From assembly GCA_020848905.1 (NCBI GenBank), contig JADLHG010000043.1, positions 46,760 through 110,759 of the forward strand: DNA of 64,000 nt, given 5' to 3'. The position numbers were made by a program, and so were the translations under genes. The notes under the pieces were generated by a model that saw only the letters and a program-made list of their open reading frames with translations, ran no database searches and was not told the origin of the DNA. This document shows, piece after piece, positions 47,370 to 56,265 of this stretch; within the stretch, counting starts at the first letter, position 1; each line of letters begins with the position of its first letter. Source of the DNA: Deltaproteobacteria bacterium. GTDB lineage: Bacteria; Myxococcota_A; Polyangia; GCA-2747355; JADLHG01.

Positions 47370-50300
47370 ATGGCTGGGTCGCGTATCCGTCACCAGGCCC
47401 GCGCGTCGCTCGCCACGACGCTCTTGTTCGCCCGGGCACTCGCCCTGGCGCTCGCATTTCTCGTCGGCAGCGGCGTCGCGTCGGGGGCCCGGCGCTACCC
47501 GAAGGAGCGCGCCGAAGGGCTCAGCCCGGCGCTGAAGGAACGCATCTATCGCGTGGGCGCGGCGCATCCGACGCTCGGGGACGCGGCGCTCGCGGAGGTG
47601 CTGCGCGCCAAGCCGGGTCTGACGCAGGCAGTGCCGTGGAGCGCGGCCGAGGTGCGGCGACTCCGCACGGTCGGCGCGCTCCCGACCTTGCCCGAGAGAG
47701 ACGGTCTCCTCGCGACGCTGGCCGCCCGATTCCTGCGCGCTCTGCCCGACGCGGCCGCCTTCGCCCAGGGGCTCGTGACCCTCGCGGCCCGCCACCCCGG
47801 GGTCACGCTCGAACGCCTGACCTATCTCGCGCGCTACCATCCGGCCCTCGCCCGGGAGCTCTTGCGGCAGCGCCAGCGCGCCCCGCGGCCCGTTCCGACC
47901 GTACCGCCTCTCGACTTCGCCACGGCGCACGCGCTGCCCCTCTCGACGCCGGTCCTGCTCAAGATCCTCTCCCGCCCCGGTTCCCCGCTCGTCGCGCGGC
48001 TCCTCGAGCGCCTGCGCCGCATCGACGCCACGGTGGGCACCGGGCAGGGCTTCCTCGCCCCCCGCGAGCACCTCGCGCGCTCGGGCGACGCGCTGGCGCA
48101 GGCCGTGATGGCCGAGGTCTACGCGCGCACCGGGAGACCCCGCACCCTGCGCATCGTCGAGGAGATCGCGCCGCACCTGCCGGCCGCCATCGTGGCCGCG
48201 CAGGCCAAGCGCGTGCGGCTCGGTCCCGCGGCCAGGACTCTGCGCGTGGAGGTGGCCGCCGAGGCGCTCGCGGCCCTCGGCCGGGACTACGAGGAGAAGG
48301 TGCTCGACGGGATCCAGTCGCCGGAGAACTTCCGCGAGGCCTGGGCCATCGCCGCCGACGACTGGGCCGCGCTCAAGCGCGCGCTCCCCGGGCTCTTCGT
48401 CCCGCTCGAGGCGCTGCCGCTCGACGACCGCCGCCTCGACGCCGTCTCGCGGGCCTACGGCGAGCTCTCCGCCGGGCGGCTGAGCACCAAGGCCTTCTAT
48501 CTGCGCACGGGGGTCTCGACCGAGCTGCTCGCGCTGCTGCAGGCCGCCGACCCGGGGCGGTTCCCGCGCCCCCAGGGAGCACCGGCCTATCAGCCGACGG
48601 CGCGCGGGCACGACCGCCGCGTGGCCGAGACGCTGCTCGATCGCCTGCGCGGCAAGCGAGGCCCCGCCGACGAACGCGTGGCGCCCCGGGACCCGCTCTA
48701 CACCGTCGAGCGTGCGCGGCGGCTCGGCGAGCGCGCCTTCGCCATCTTCGAGCGCGAGCTCTTCGTGGACGTGACGGACATCGTGCGGGAGCTGAACGCG
48801 GATGCGGCCTTCGTGGCCCGCGAGGGACGCCTCACGACCCCACGCTACCAGCTCCTGCGAGCGCTCGACGCGGAGGCCTTCCCCCCGCTCGCGCGCGGCC
48901 CCGAGAACCAGCGGCTCGTCGACGAGCGCCTGGGCAAGGATCTGGCTGTCCTGCGCGCGGGGGGGACTCTCGCTTCGCCCGAGGAGCTGGTGACGGCGCT
49001 CCAGCGCAAGTACCCCCGGCTGAAGGCCCAGCGCCTCGAGCGGCTCCGGCGCGAGCACGCCGGCCTCTTTCGGCCGCCGCCGGTGCGCCGCACGCGCGAG
49101 GAGCGGCGGGCCGACGCCGGTCGCGTGGCCGAGCTGATGCGCGCGACGGGCCTCTCGCTGAAGGAGGCCTCCGACGCGCTCGTCCAGCGCGAGGCCCGGT
49201 TTCACGCCGACTACGTCTACGCGCTGCGCACCGAGTTCAAGGCCGAGCCCTTCTTCGCGGGGATGCAGGGATCGACGCGCGTGCGCCAGCGGGCCGGACT
49301 CGCCGTGAACGAGGTGGCGCGCCTGCTGCTCGAGCTCTCCCCGCCGGGGACGAGCGACGCGGAGCTCCTCGCGGCGGTGAACCGGTACCTCGTGGCGCGC
49401 GGGCTACCGCCCTATACCGAGGCCGTCGCGGCGGGCGCGCTCAAGGAGCTCTACGGCCGCACGGGGGGCGTGCGAAAGCACAACGCCCGTCGCGTGGCGG
49501 CGCTCGTGGCGGAGTACGCGGCCACGGCGGAGAGGGACACCTCCGAGGCCGAGATCATGCGGCGCGTGACGAGGGACTATCCGCACCTGAAGCCGATCGA
49601 GCTCGGCCGCTACCGGAGCCTCTGGGCCGCCCACCCCGAGGACTACCCGGAGCTCGACCCTTTCTTCGACGTGCGTCCGGACGGCGGCGCCAGCGTGCGG
49701 CTACACGGCCTCCGCGCGGCGCGCCCCCGACGGTATCGCGGCGGCTGGGACGTGGAGCGGGCGCTCTTCGAGCCCTCGCGGCGGGACCCGGTCCTGGCCC
49801 GCGAGCTCGCCGAGCTCTCGCAGTTCGCGCGCATCCCCGTGCGGCTCCCGCTCCTCGACGAGCTCGTCGGCGAGCTGAACGGACGCACGCCGCTCCGCAA
49901 GCACAACCTGCTGATGGTCTCGCACCTCCTCGGCACGACGCCGGCGCTGATGGACGCGCTCCGCGCTGCCGGGCTCTCCGTCGAGCGCTCGATCGTCGTC
50001 GGCACGCCGTACGGCAGCAATCGCGCCGTGCGCCGCGTTCTCGAGCACGACGGCTTCGACGTGCGCGTCCCGGCGCTCGTGGCGGGAAAGTACGAGGAGA
50101 CGGTGGCCCAGGCCCTGCGCGAGATGGTCGAGCGCTACCGGCGCGATCCGCGCCGAAAGCCGATCCTCGTCATGGACGACGGGGGCCTCGTGACCAAGCT
50201 CCTGCACGAGACGCCCGAGTACGCCGACGTGCTGCACGCCTTCCACATCGTCGAGCAGACGACGCGCGGGATCACGCTCGCGGAGGCGAAGCCCTTGCGC

Positions 50301-51110
50301 GTGCCGGTGGTCGCCGTGGCGCGCGCGCTCTGCAAGGCGATCGAGGCCCCCTTCATCGGGCGCACGGTGGCGAACAAGGTGCTCCAGGCCCTCTCGCGCC
50401 AAGGGCTCGACCTCGAGGGGAAGACGGTGGTCGTGATGGGCTACGGCTGGGTGGGACGCGCCGTCGCGCACGCCCTCCGCGCGCTCGATCGCCGCATTCG
50501 CGTCGTGGTCGTGGAGAGCAACGAGACGAAGGCCCGCTCGGCGGGCCGCCGCTATCTGGTGCAGGAGAAGGCCGAGGCGCTGGCGCTCGCCGACGTCGTG
50601 ATCGGCGCGACCGGCAGCGAGTCGCTCTCGCTCGAGGACCTCGGGCGGCTGAAGGACGGCGTGGCCATCGCGTCGGCCTCGTCCAAGCGCATCGAGTTCG
50701 CCATGGGCCAGCTCGAGGAGCGGGCGACCTCGCGCACGCTGCTCGCGAACGACAATCCGCTCGTGACGCTCCCCACGGCGCGTTACGTCTACGGCGGCAA
50801 GCGCATCCTGGCCCTCGGCGATGGCTGGCCGGTGAACTTCGACGGGGACGTGGAGGACGTGCCCGCCGAGCAGATCCAGATCACGCGGGCGGCGATGTTT
50901 GCCGGCGCCATCCAGGCCGCCTCGCTCTCCACGCGCTTCGCGAAGAACCAGGGGATCGTCGCGCTCGACGAGGCGATGGACCGCCACCTCTGCCAGCTCT
51001 TCAAGCAGCACCGCAAGGCGCAGCTCCTGCCGCACCGCTTCGACCCCGCGCTGTGGCTCGAGACGGTGCGCGATCTCTTCGGGTACCTACGGCCGGCGGA
51101 CCCGCGGTAG
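47370..51110 (+). CDS. Exported 1246-aa protein: HTH-like repeats plus SAHH-like NAD domain
   Basis: Residues 1-39 form a signal peptide (LALAFLVGSGVASGA). The next ~800 residues hold about seven repeated units of the type [ST]xxE[IL]xxx[VL]...[YL]P.LK...[IL]..[LYR]...H, for example SEAEIMRRVTRDYPHLKPIEL, SPEELVTALQRKYPRLKA and SLKEASDALVQREA, each with helix-turn-helix spacing. From about 820 the sequence resembles S-adenosylhomocysteine hydrolase: ILVMDDGGLVTKLLH, HIVEQTTRGIT, then the NAD loop GYGWVGRA (G1024-x-G1026-x-x-G1029) and ILALGDGWPVN. An NAD-binding enzyme normally cytoplasmic is thus predicted to be exported. GGAG lies upstream of the ATG at 47370. Function unknown. Confidence 0.75.
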   Translation: MAGSRIRHQARASLATTLLFARALALALAFLVGSGVASGARRYPKERAEGLSPALKERIYRVGAAHPTLGDAALAEVLRAKPGLTQAVPWSAAEVRRLRTVGALPTLPERDGLLATLAARFLRALPDAAAFAQGLVTLAARHPGVTLERLTYLARYHPALARELLRQRQRAPRPVPTVPPLDFATAHALPLSTPVLLKILSRPGSPLVARLLERLRRIDATVGTGQGFLAPREHLARSGDALAQAVMAEVYARTGRPRTLRIVEEIAPHLPAAIVAAQAKRVRLGPAARTLRVEVAAEALAALGRDYEEKVLDGIQSPENFREAWAIAADDWAALKRALPGLFVPLEALPLDDRRLDAVSRAYGELSAGRLSTKAFYLRTGVSTELLALLQAADPGRFPRPQGAPAYQPTARGHDRRVAETLLDRLRGKRGPADERVAPRDPLYTVERARRLGERAFAIFERELFVDVTDIVRELNADAAFVAREGRLTTPRYQLLRALDAEAFPPLARGPENQRLVDERLGKDLAVLRAGGTLASPEELVTALQRKYPRLKAQRLERLRREHAGLFRPPPVRRTREERRADAGRVAELMRATGLSLKEASDALVQREARFHADYVYALRTEFKAEPFFAGMQGSTRVRQRAGLAVNEVARLLLELSPPGTSDAELLAAVNRYLVARGLPPYTEAVAAGALKELYGRTGGVRKHNARRVAALVAEYAATAERDTSEAEIMRRVTRDYPHLKPIELGRYRSLWAAHPEDYPELDPFFDVRPDGGASVRLHGLRAARPRRYRGGWDVERALFEPSRRDPVLARELAELSQFARIPVRLPLLDELVGELNGRTPLRKHNLLMVSHLLGTTPALMDALRAAGLSVERSIVVGTPYGSNRAVRRVLEHDGFDVRVPALVAGKYEETVAQALREMVERYRRDPRRKPILVMDDGGLVTKLLHETPEYADVLHAFHIVEQTTRGITLAEAKPLRVPVVAVARALCKAIEAPFIGRTVANKVLQALSRQGLDLEGKTVVVMGYGWVGRAVAHALRALDRRIRVVVVESNETKARSAGRRYLVQEKAEALALADVVIGATGSESLSLEDLGRLKDGVAIASASSKRIEFAMGQLEERATSRTLLANDNPLVTLPTARYVYGGKRILALGDGWPVNFDGDVEDVPAEQIQITRAAMFAGAIQAASLSTRFAKNQGIVALDEAMDRHLCQLFKQHRKAQLLPHRFDPALWLETVRDLFGYLRPADPR

Positions 51111-51114
51111 ACGA

Positions 51115-51133
51115 GGTCGCTAGAGACGCGACC
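51115..51133. terminator. Hairpin between convergent genes
   Basis: GGTCGC (51115-51120) and GCGACC (51128-51133) form a 6-bp stem with a 7-base loop in the 33-bp gap between convergent stops. It could end transcription from both sides. Confidence 0.35.
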
Positions 51134-51143
51134 CAGCGCCGCC

Positions 51144-51701
51144 CTAGCTCGGGCACTTCGTGGCTTTCGTCTCGCAGCCGCGAGCGCGGTCGCAGTCGAG
51201 GTAGCCCGGCTTGCAGGAGCAGCGCCGGGTGACCGTATCGAGGTTTGCGTTCGCGCCGCAGAGGATCTCCGCCTCGTTGGCCGCGTCGGCCGGGTTGCAG
51301 AAGCCGTTGCAGTGAAGCTGGGCGGGTTCGCAGCTCAGCTTCCAGCTCTCCCCCTCGAGGCACGCGCTGTACTTCGACGCGTTATAGCCTCTGCCGTCGC
51401 AGTGCGAGCCCGGCTGGTTCCTGACCGGTGCCGCCGCGCCCACGAGGCAGGGGGGCAGATACCCATCGAGCCCATGGTAGTAGGCGCAGAGCGCGGACGC
51501 CTTGGCGAAGCACTTTGCGGTCGCCGTCTCTCTCTCGCCGCCGGCGCTGTCGCCGGCTGATGGCTCGGTTACGGCCCCTGGCTCGCCGGGATCCCCCACG
51601 ACCCCCTCGCCGCAGGCACCTGTGGAGCAAGCCAGCAGGGCCAGGGCGACGAAACGCCCGACGGTGGAAGAGGTGGCGGTGCGACGGGAAGGGTGAATCA
51701 T
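51144..51701 (-). CDS. Cys-rich lipoprotein, 185 aa (tandem paralogue 1)
   Basis: The lipobox is TGAC (C30) and AGGAGGAA precedes the ATG. After a Gly/Glu/Ala linker the protein holds about 14 cysteines, ending CSCKPGYLDCDRARGCE, an EGF-like or growth-factor-receptor-like pattern. The gene at 51911-52492 has the same lipobox position, length and ending, so the two are tandem paralogues. Predicted surface or outer-membrane protein; function unknown. Confidence 0.68.
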   Translation of the reverse strand: MIHPSRRTATSSTVGRFVALALLACSTGACGEGVVGDPGEPGAVTEPSAGDSAGGERETATAKCFAKASALCAYYHGLDGYLPPCLVGAAAPVRNQPGSHCDGRGYNASKYSACLEGESWKLSCEPAQLHCNGFCNPADAANEAEILCGANANLDTVTRRCSCKPGYLDCDRARGCETKATKCPS

Positions 51702-51910
51702 GCGTGTCGTTCCTCCTGCACACGGAAGTCTGCAGTGGTCGTGCCAGTGACGGCTCGCCTGGATATCAGCTCCTTGGCGCGTCGGCGGTGACGCGCGTCC
51801 CCAGGTAGCTGGGTTTTCGTGGGGCAAGGAGCGGTCGAGGTGGGGTTTGTCGTCCTGAGGGAGCTGAGCCGCGATAGCCTCGCTCTCGCGCAACTTACGA
51901 TCGCGCGCCA

Positions 51911-52492
51911 CTACTTGGGGCAGACGGCGCCCTGGTGCTCGCAGCCGTTCGACCACCTCCCATCGCAGTTCAGGTAGCCCGAACCGCAGGTGCAGGTCTT
52001 CGTGTCCGTGCCGTAGCCGGTATGCGGTCCGCACGGACTCGAGAAGCAGGCGCCGGCATCCGGCCGTGCGTTGTTCGTTCCGGTGTCGGTCCCCGCGTCG
52101 CGGGCGACGTGATCGCAGCCCTTGAGGTACGCGACGGCCTCGAAGCACGCGACCATCGGGGAGGCCGGGGCACCCGCCGGAACGGCCGCCGAGAAGTTGC
52201 GACAGACGCGGTACGGGTCGCACGACCATTTCATCGCGCCGAGAGCAGCACCGGCCGTGCACGCCGTGAAGAGCGATCGGTGCTTGCCGTACATGGCCAT
52301 GCACCCGAGCTCGGTCATTGCCCGGCACTTGAGCGACTCTGTCTGCCGCACACCGCCGTCACCGTCGTCGAGGCCCGTCGGCTCGCCGACGAGCCCTTCG
52401 CCGCAGCCCGAGGTCCCACGCGCGAGCAGCGCGAGCAGCGCGAAGCCCGCCAGGCCACCCAGGGGTCCCGTGAAACGACTGCGGCTCGTCAT
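51911..52492 (-). CDS. Cys-rich lipoprotein, 193 aa (tandem paralogue 2)
   Basis: The lipobox is TSGC (C30), followed by GEGLVGEP, echoing GEGVVGDP of its neighbour. About 14 cysteines follow, ending CTCGSGYLNCDGRWSNGCE. A GGAG site precedes the ATG. The two genes are separated by 209 bp with their own signals and were probably produced by duplication. Function unknown. Confidence 0.68.
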   Translation of the reverse strand: MTSRSRFTGPLGGLAGFALLALLARGTSGCGEGLVGEPTGLDDGDGGVRQTESLKCRAMTELGCMAMYGKHRSLFTACTAGAALGAMKWSCDPYRVCRNFSAAVPAGAPASPMVACFEAVAYLKGCDHVARDAGTDTGTNNARPDAGACFSSPCGPHTGYGTDTKTCTCGSGYLNCDGRWSNGCEHQGAVCPK

Positions 52493-52609
52493 AAGGAATG
52501 CTCCTGGTTTCGTTGCTGCGCACCAGTGTGTGCAGTGGCCGTGCCAGGGGGTGGATCTAGGGAAAACAACGACATCTAGGCGGGATAAGGTCGGCCGACC
52601 CCACCGGGG

Positions 52610-52627
52610 CGGCCGGTTTCCCGGCCG
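52610..52627 (-). terminator. GNRA-capped hairpin after the second propeller gene
   Basis: On the minus strand CGGCCGG-GAAA-CCGGCCG forms a perfect 7-bp stem with a GAAA tetraloop, 33 bp after the stop of the propeller gene. There is no T-run. The stability and position favour an RNA 3'-end structure. Confidence 0.5.
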
Positions 52628-52659
52628 GGGGAGGTCGCCTCGCGGCGGGGCGCGCCGCG

Positions 52660-54798
52660 CTACTCGGCCAGCGAGAGCTCGGCCACGTCGGTCGTGAGGT
52701 CGGCGAGCGGAGAGACCTTGAGGGTGTCCCCCGAGATGGAGAAGACCACGTCGTCCATCACGATGCTGCGCTTCACCTGGCTGGAGGCGTGGGTCCACCA
52801 GTTGGAGCAGGTGGCGCTGCCGGTGGGGTGGGCCACCTTGCCGCGCAGCTTGAAACCCGCGACGGTCGTCACGTCGTAGACCATCAGGCCGCTGAAGGTC
52901 ATCTGCGTGCCGTAGCCGCCGCTCGTGCTGCCCCCCTCACAGATCGTCATGGGCAGGGCGAGCAGGTTCTTCGGGGCGAAGTAGGTGAAGGCCAGGTGGT
53001 TCGTCAGCGCCTCGGAGCTCGAGCCGCGCGTGCCGATGATCTCCTTGTGCGCGAGCGTGGGTTTGCCCGGGTCGGCCACGTCGAAGATCTGCAGGAGCAC
53101 GCCCGTGAACCAGGCGAAGCTCCCCTTGTCCGCCGCGTCGTAGCCGATGGTCAGGAGGTGGTTCTTGTCCATCCGGTGCATGTAGGTCGAGAAGCCCGGG
53201 ATCTTGAGCTCGCCGGAGACCTTCGGCGCGGAGGGATTGGCGAGGTCCAGCACGAAGAGCGGGTCGGTCTTCTTGAAGGTCACGATGTAGCCCTTCTCCT
53301 CGTCGAAGCGCACCGAGCGGATGTCCTCGCCCGGGGCGATGCGGTCCACCTGGCCGGTCACGTCGAGGTTCCCGTCGCGCTGCCGGAGCACGCTCACGGT
53401 GTTGTGCACGTCGGGGCTCGGCAGGTGTCCCGTGGTGGTCGCGATGCGCAGGTGTTGCTCGTGCTCGTCCATGGCGAACTGGTTCAGCACGCGCCCCTTG
53501 ACCAGGCCGCTCGCCGCGTAGAGCGCGGCGGGGGGCTCGTTCTTGAGCAGGAACTTGTGCACCTCGCTCAGCTCCGAGGCGCTCTCGAGCTCGGCGTACC
53601 ACCTCTGGCTGCGCGCGCGGTCCCGTGGGACGGCCATGAAGAGCGCGCTCCCCGAGGCGTAGATCGCCCCCGGGCGGGCGACGATGGTCGCGCTCTGCGC
53701 CGCGGTCTCGCTCGCGATGTCGAGCGAGATCACGCTCGTGAAGGTGCTGCCGTCGTTGAGCTCGGAGCGATAGAAACCGGGGCAGCCCTCGACGAGGCTC
53801 CGCTTCGCGCCGGCCGTGCTCTCCGAGCCGGAGAAGGTGGTGTCGGTCATCGTGGGGAGCCAGTTCTCGAGGCGCGCCGTGCGGATCTGCTCGGCGTTCT
53901 TCGCGCGCAGCTCCTCGAAGGCCTGGCGGATCACGACCTCGGTCTCGGTGCAGGTGTTGATCCCTTGCGGGGAGCTGCTCAGCGACGGGAACGCGGGACC
54001 GGGCGAGCTGACGACGGTGTGGATCGCGCGGCCCACGCGGCGCGCGGCCACGAGCGAGCCGGAGAGCTGGAGCTCGCGCACCTTCACGGGGCGGTCGCGC
54101 CGGGCGATGTTGAAGACCGTGAGCTGCGTGGGCGTGCCGTCACCGGTGAAGGTGCAGTCGTAGCCGTAGGTGCACTCGCGGTTCGAGCCGTAGTTCGGCC
54201 GTGTCTTGCCGCTGGTGCGGCTCTCGGGGAGGGTCGAGAGCGAGCTATAGACGAGCAGGCGGTCACCGGCCACGAAGAGCTTCTTGCCGCGGCCCGCGAG
54301 AGGCACGCGCGCCAGCTCACGCACGGACTCGGGGGGCCAGGACTGGATGATGCGCAGGCTGCGCTCGGTCACGAGGTAGAGGTGCTTGCCGTCGGTCTTG
54401 ACGAAGTCGGCCTCGTCCACGCCGGCCACCTGATTGTTCGTCTCGGAGTAGGCGTCCGGGCCCTTGCTGCTCGCGCTGCCGTCGGAGCGCGCGCTATCCA
54501 CCGCGGAGGGAGCGCCGTTGAGTCCGGCGCTCGGTCCGGCGCTCGGTCCGCCCTGGGCCACTCCCTGGGCATAGTCCTCGTCCCAGGGGCCGGTCCAGCG
54601 GCAGCGGCCGAGGCGCTCGAGCGCCGCCTTGAGCTGCTCGTCGAGCGTGCGGTTCATGGTGGCGAGCGCGCTCTGCCGGATGGCGGACTCCACGTCCGCG
54701 CAGCTCGCGAGCGGCTGCAGGTGAGACTCCACGGCCAGATCGCTGCGGTTACAGCCCACGAGCAGCACCCCAAGCACCCATAGCTTCGTTCGTCTCAC
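52660..54798 (-). CDS. Beta-propeller lipoprotein, 712 aa
   Basis: The lipobox is LVGC (C16). An N-terminal helical stretch holds spaced cysteines (C33, C66), then a Ser/Gly linker, and the propeller family signature NNQVAGVDEADFVKTDG at about 121-137. Repeats follow with VVTEAD-like and LVLDLANPSAPKVSGEL, IFDVADPGKPT and GYDAADKG segments. PF09826-type propellers are secreted and of unknown function. I start at GTG 54798, with GGGAGG seven bases upstream; the open frame continues further without support. Related in fold to the 38360 gene. Confidence 0.85.
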   Translation of the reverse strand: MRRTKLWVLGVLLVGCNRSDLAVESHLQPLASCADVESAIRQSALATMNRTLDEQLKAALERLGRCRWTGPWDEDYAQGVAQGGPSAGPSAGLNGAPSAVDSARSDGSASSKGPDAYSETNNQVAGVDEADFVKTDGKHLYLVTERSLRIIQSWPPESVRELARVPLAGRGKKLFVAGDRLLVYSSLSTLPESRTSGKTRPNYGSNRECTYGYDCTFTGDGTPTQLTVFNIARRDRPVKVRELQLSGSLVAARRVGRAIHTVVSSPGPAFPSLSSSPQGINTCTETEVVIRQAFEELRAKNAEQIRTARLENWLPTMTDTTFSGSESTAGAKRSLVEGCPGFYRSELNDGSTFTSVISLDIASETAAQSATIVARPGAIYASGSALFMAVPRDRARSQRWYAELESASELSEVHKFLLKNEPPAALYAASGLVKGRVLNQFAMDEHEQHLRIATTTGHLPSPDVHNTVSVLRQRDGNLDVTGQVDRIAPGEDIRSVRFDEEKGYIVTFKKTDPLFVLDLANPSAPKVSGELKIPGFSTYMHRMDKNHLLTIGYDAADKGSFAWFTGVLLQIFDVADPGKPTLAHKEIIGTRGSSSEALTNHLAFTYFAPKNLLALPMTICEGGSTSGGYGTQMTFSGLMVYDVTTVAGFKLRGKVAHPTGSATCSNWWTHASSQVKRSIVMDDVVFSISGDTLKVSPLADLTTDVAELSLAE

Positions 54799-55023
54799 GC
54801 GACACCTCCCAGGAGAGTGCGCTCCATGAAAGCAGAAGCTGGGCCAAGCTGCGCGCAGCGTGACTCCCGTGAGATCTTCGATTCTTGGCGAGGCGCGCGG
54901 GACTCGCCCCGACAACTTCGCAGCCAGATGGCGCAAGCTGTGCCGGGGAAATCTGAGGGGCGGAGGGGCTGCGACGCGACGCGGCGCGGGCCGCACCACG
55001 ATCGATCTATGACCTGCGAACCG

Positions 55024-55401
55024 CTACCTGCGGACCTCGGTGCAGGCGATGGCGCACACGGTTCGCTGGGCCGAGAAGCAGTCGGCCGCGGTTCGGACGG
55101 CGGCCATGCAGTCGCGGAGGTCGGCGCCGTCCCACGAGTCGGCGTTCGCCCCGCACGCGGTGACCTGGGCGCAGTCGAGCGGGGCCGTGGTCGCGCAGCG
55201 GCTCTGCAGGGTCGAGGTGAGCATGGCGCACCCCACGGCGTGGGCGGTCGCCTCGCGCAGGGCCGTGGGCTTGGCGGGATCGGCCTTCTTGGCCGCGCAG
55301 CCGAGCAGCACGAAGTAGACCGTCGCCGCGACGATCGGGGTCGCGACGAGAGCCAGGACGAGCGTGGGGGTGCGAGTCAGATAGCGCAGAGCACGGTGCA
55401 C
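55024..55401 (-). CDS. Small lipoprotein, 125 aa
   Basis: The N-terminus ends VYFVLLGC with lipobox cysteine at 35, the same spacing and sequence as the gene 19 bp upstream, so the two share an ancestral leader. The mature part has about ten cysteines (CAMLTSTLQSRC, CAQVTACGANAD, CMAAVRTAADC, CAIACTE). A GGAG site precedes the GTG start. The pair is likely co-transcribed. Function unknown. Confidence 0.65.
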   Translation of the reverse strand: MHRALRYLTRTPTLVLALVATPIVAATVYFVLLGCAAKKADPAKPTALREATAHAVGCAMLTSTLQSRCATTAPLDCAQVTACGANADSWDGADLRDCMAAVRTAADCFSAQRTVCAIACTEVRR

Positions 55402-55420
55402 GCGAGCATCTCCGGGCGAG

Positions 55421-56173
55421 TCACAGGGTCTTTGCGGCCGCAAGCTGGGTGGCGATCTTCTCCATGCCGTCCATCAGGCCGTCTTCGGAGCAGTTGGTCC
55501 GCACGTTGGCGGCCTTTTCCGCCGTCTCGCTCTTCAGATCGTAGAGCGTGGCGCTGATCGCACAGGACGCGCCGACCTTCAGGAGCTTGGTCGCGAGGGA
55601 CTTTTGCGCGGAGAGGGCCCGGCCGAGCTCGATCTTGCACGACTCGTCGTAGCAGACCTTGTAGCCCTCGCGCTTCTCCTGCGAGAGGCGCGTCTTGAGC
55701 TGGTTGCGCGGGATGACGCGGAAGTTCCCCGACTCGGTGACCTTGGCCGCCAGGTACTCGGTGAGCTGGTTCAGGGTCTTGGCGTCCAGCCGGCCCGTGG
55801 CGTCCTCGGTATCGAAGACCGCGACGATGGTGGGCTTGGCGCGTGGCGCTCCGATGGGCGCGGGGGTCGGGGCGGGGGCGCTGGGCTTGGGGCAGCCGCG
55901 GTCCTCGGGGAGGCCGCGCTCGAGGGGACACTGGTCGAAGCTGTCCACCACGCCGTCCCCATCCCGGTCGGCCACCGCGGGCGCCGGGGCGACGCTGCTC
56001 ACGAGGACCGGCATTGCGGCGCCCGGGATGAGCACGCGCGTCTCGCGTTTCACCGGCACCGAGCCTCCGCAGCCGAGGAGCACGAGGTACACCGTGCCTC
56101 CCACGACGGGGAGGGCGGCGAGGAGCAGCAGAAGGGTCGTGAGTCGGCTCGAGGATGGCAAGGCCGGGCGCAC
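55421..56173 (-). CDS. CsgG/TolB-N-like lipoprotein with TSP3-like calcium loop, 250 aa
   Basis: The lipobox is LLGC (C35); GGAGG is six bases before the GTG. Residues about 69-94 (DRDGDGVVDSFDQCPLERG) form a thrombospondin-type-3 calcium loop. From about 113 the CsgG/TolB-like domain starts IVAVFDTED, with FRVIPRNQL later, and it shares cysteines CYDESC, ASC and NC with the gene at 12229. The shared domain marks the two as paralogues. Envelope location is predicted; function unknown. Confidence 0.75.
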   Translation of the reverse strand: MRPALPSSSRLTTLLLLLAALPVVGGTVYLVLLGCGGSVPVKRETRVLIPGAAMPVLVSSVAPAPAVADRDGDGVVDSFDQCPLERGLPEDRGCPKPSAPAPTPAPIGAPRAKPTIVAVFDTEDATGRLDAKTLNQLTEYLAAKVTESGNFRVIPRNQLKTRLSQEKREGYKVCYDESCKIELGRALSAQKSLATKLLKVGASCAISATLYDLKSETAEKAANVRTNCSEDGLMDGMEKIATQLAAAKTL

Positions 56174-56265
56174 CAGATACCTCCGAAGGGTCAGCTGCGA
56201 CTCTACGCCGGAACGGCGGATCACGCCAGAGTCTGCGCGGGTCGGAGGGGGGCGCACGGGGCGTC

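Noticed and set aside
46706..51232. A 1508-codon plus-strand frame around the SAHH-like gene
   Set aside because: It is out of frame with the SAHH-like domain and Arg/Ala/Gly-only; the 47370 frame has the signal peptide and conserved motifs.
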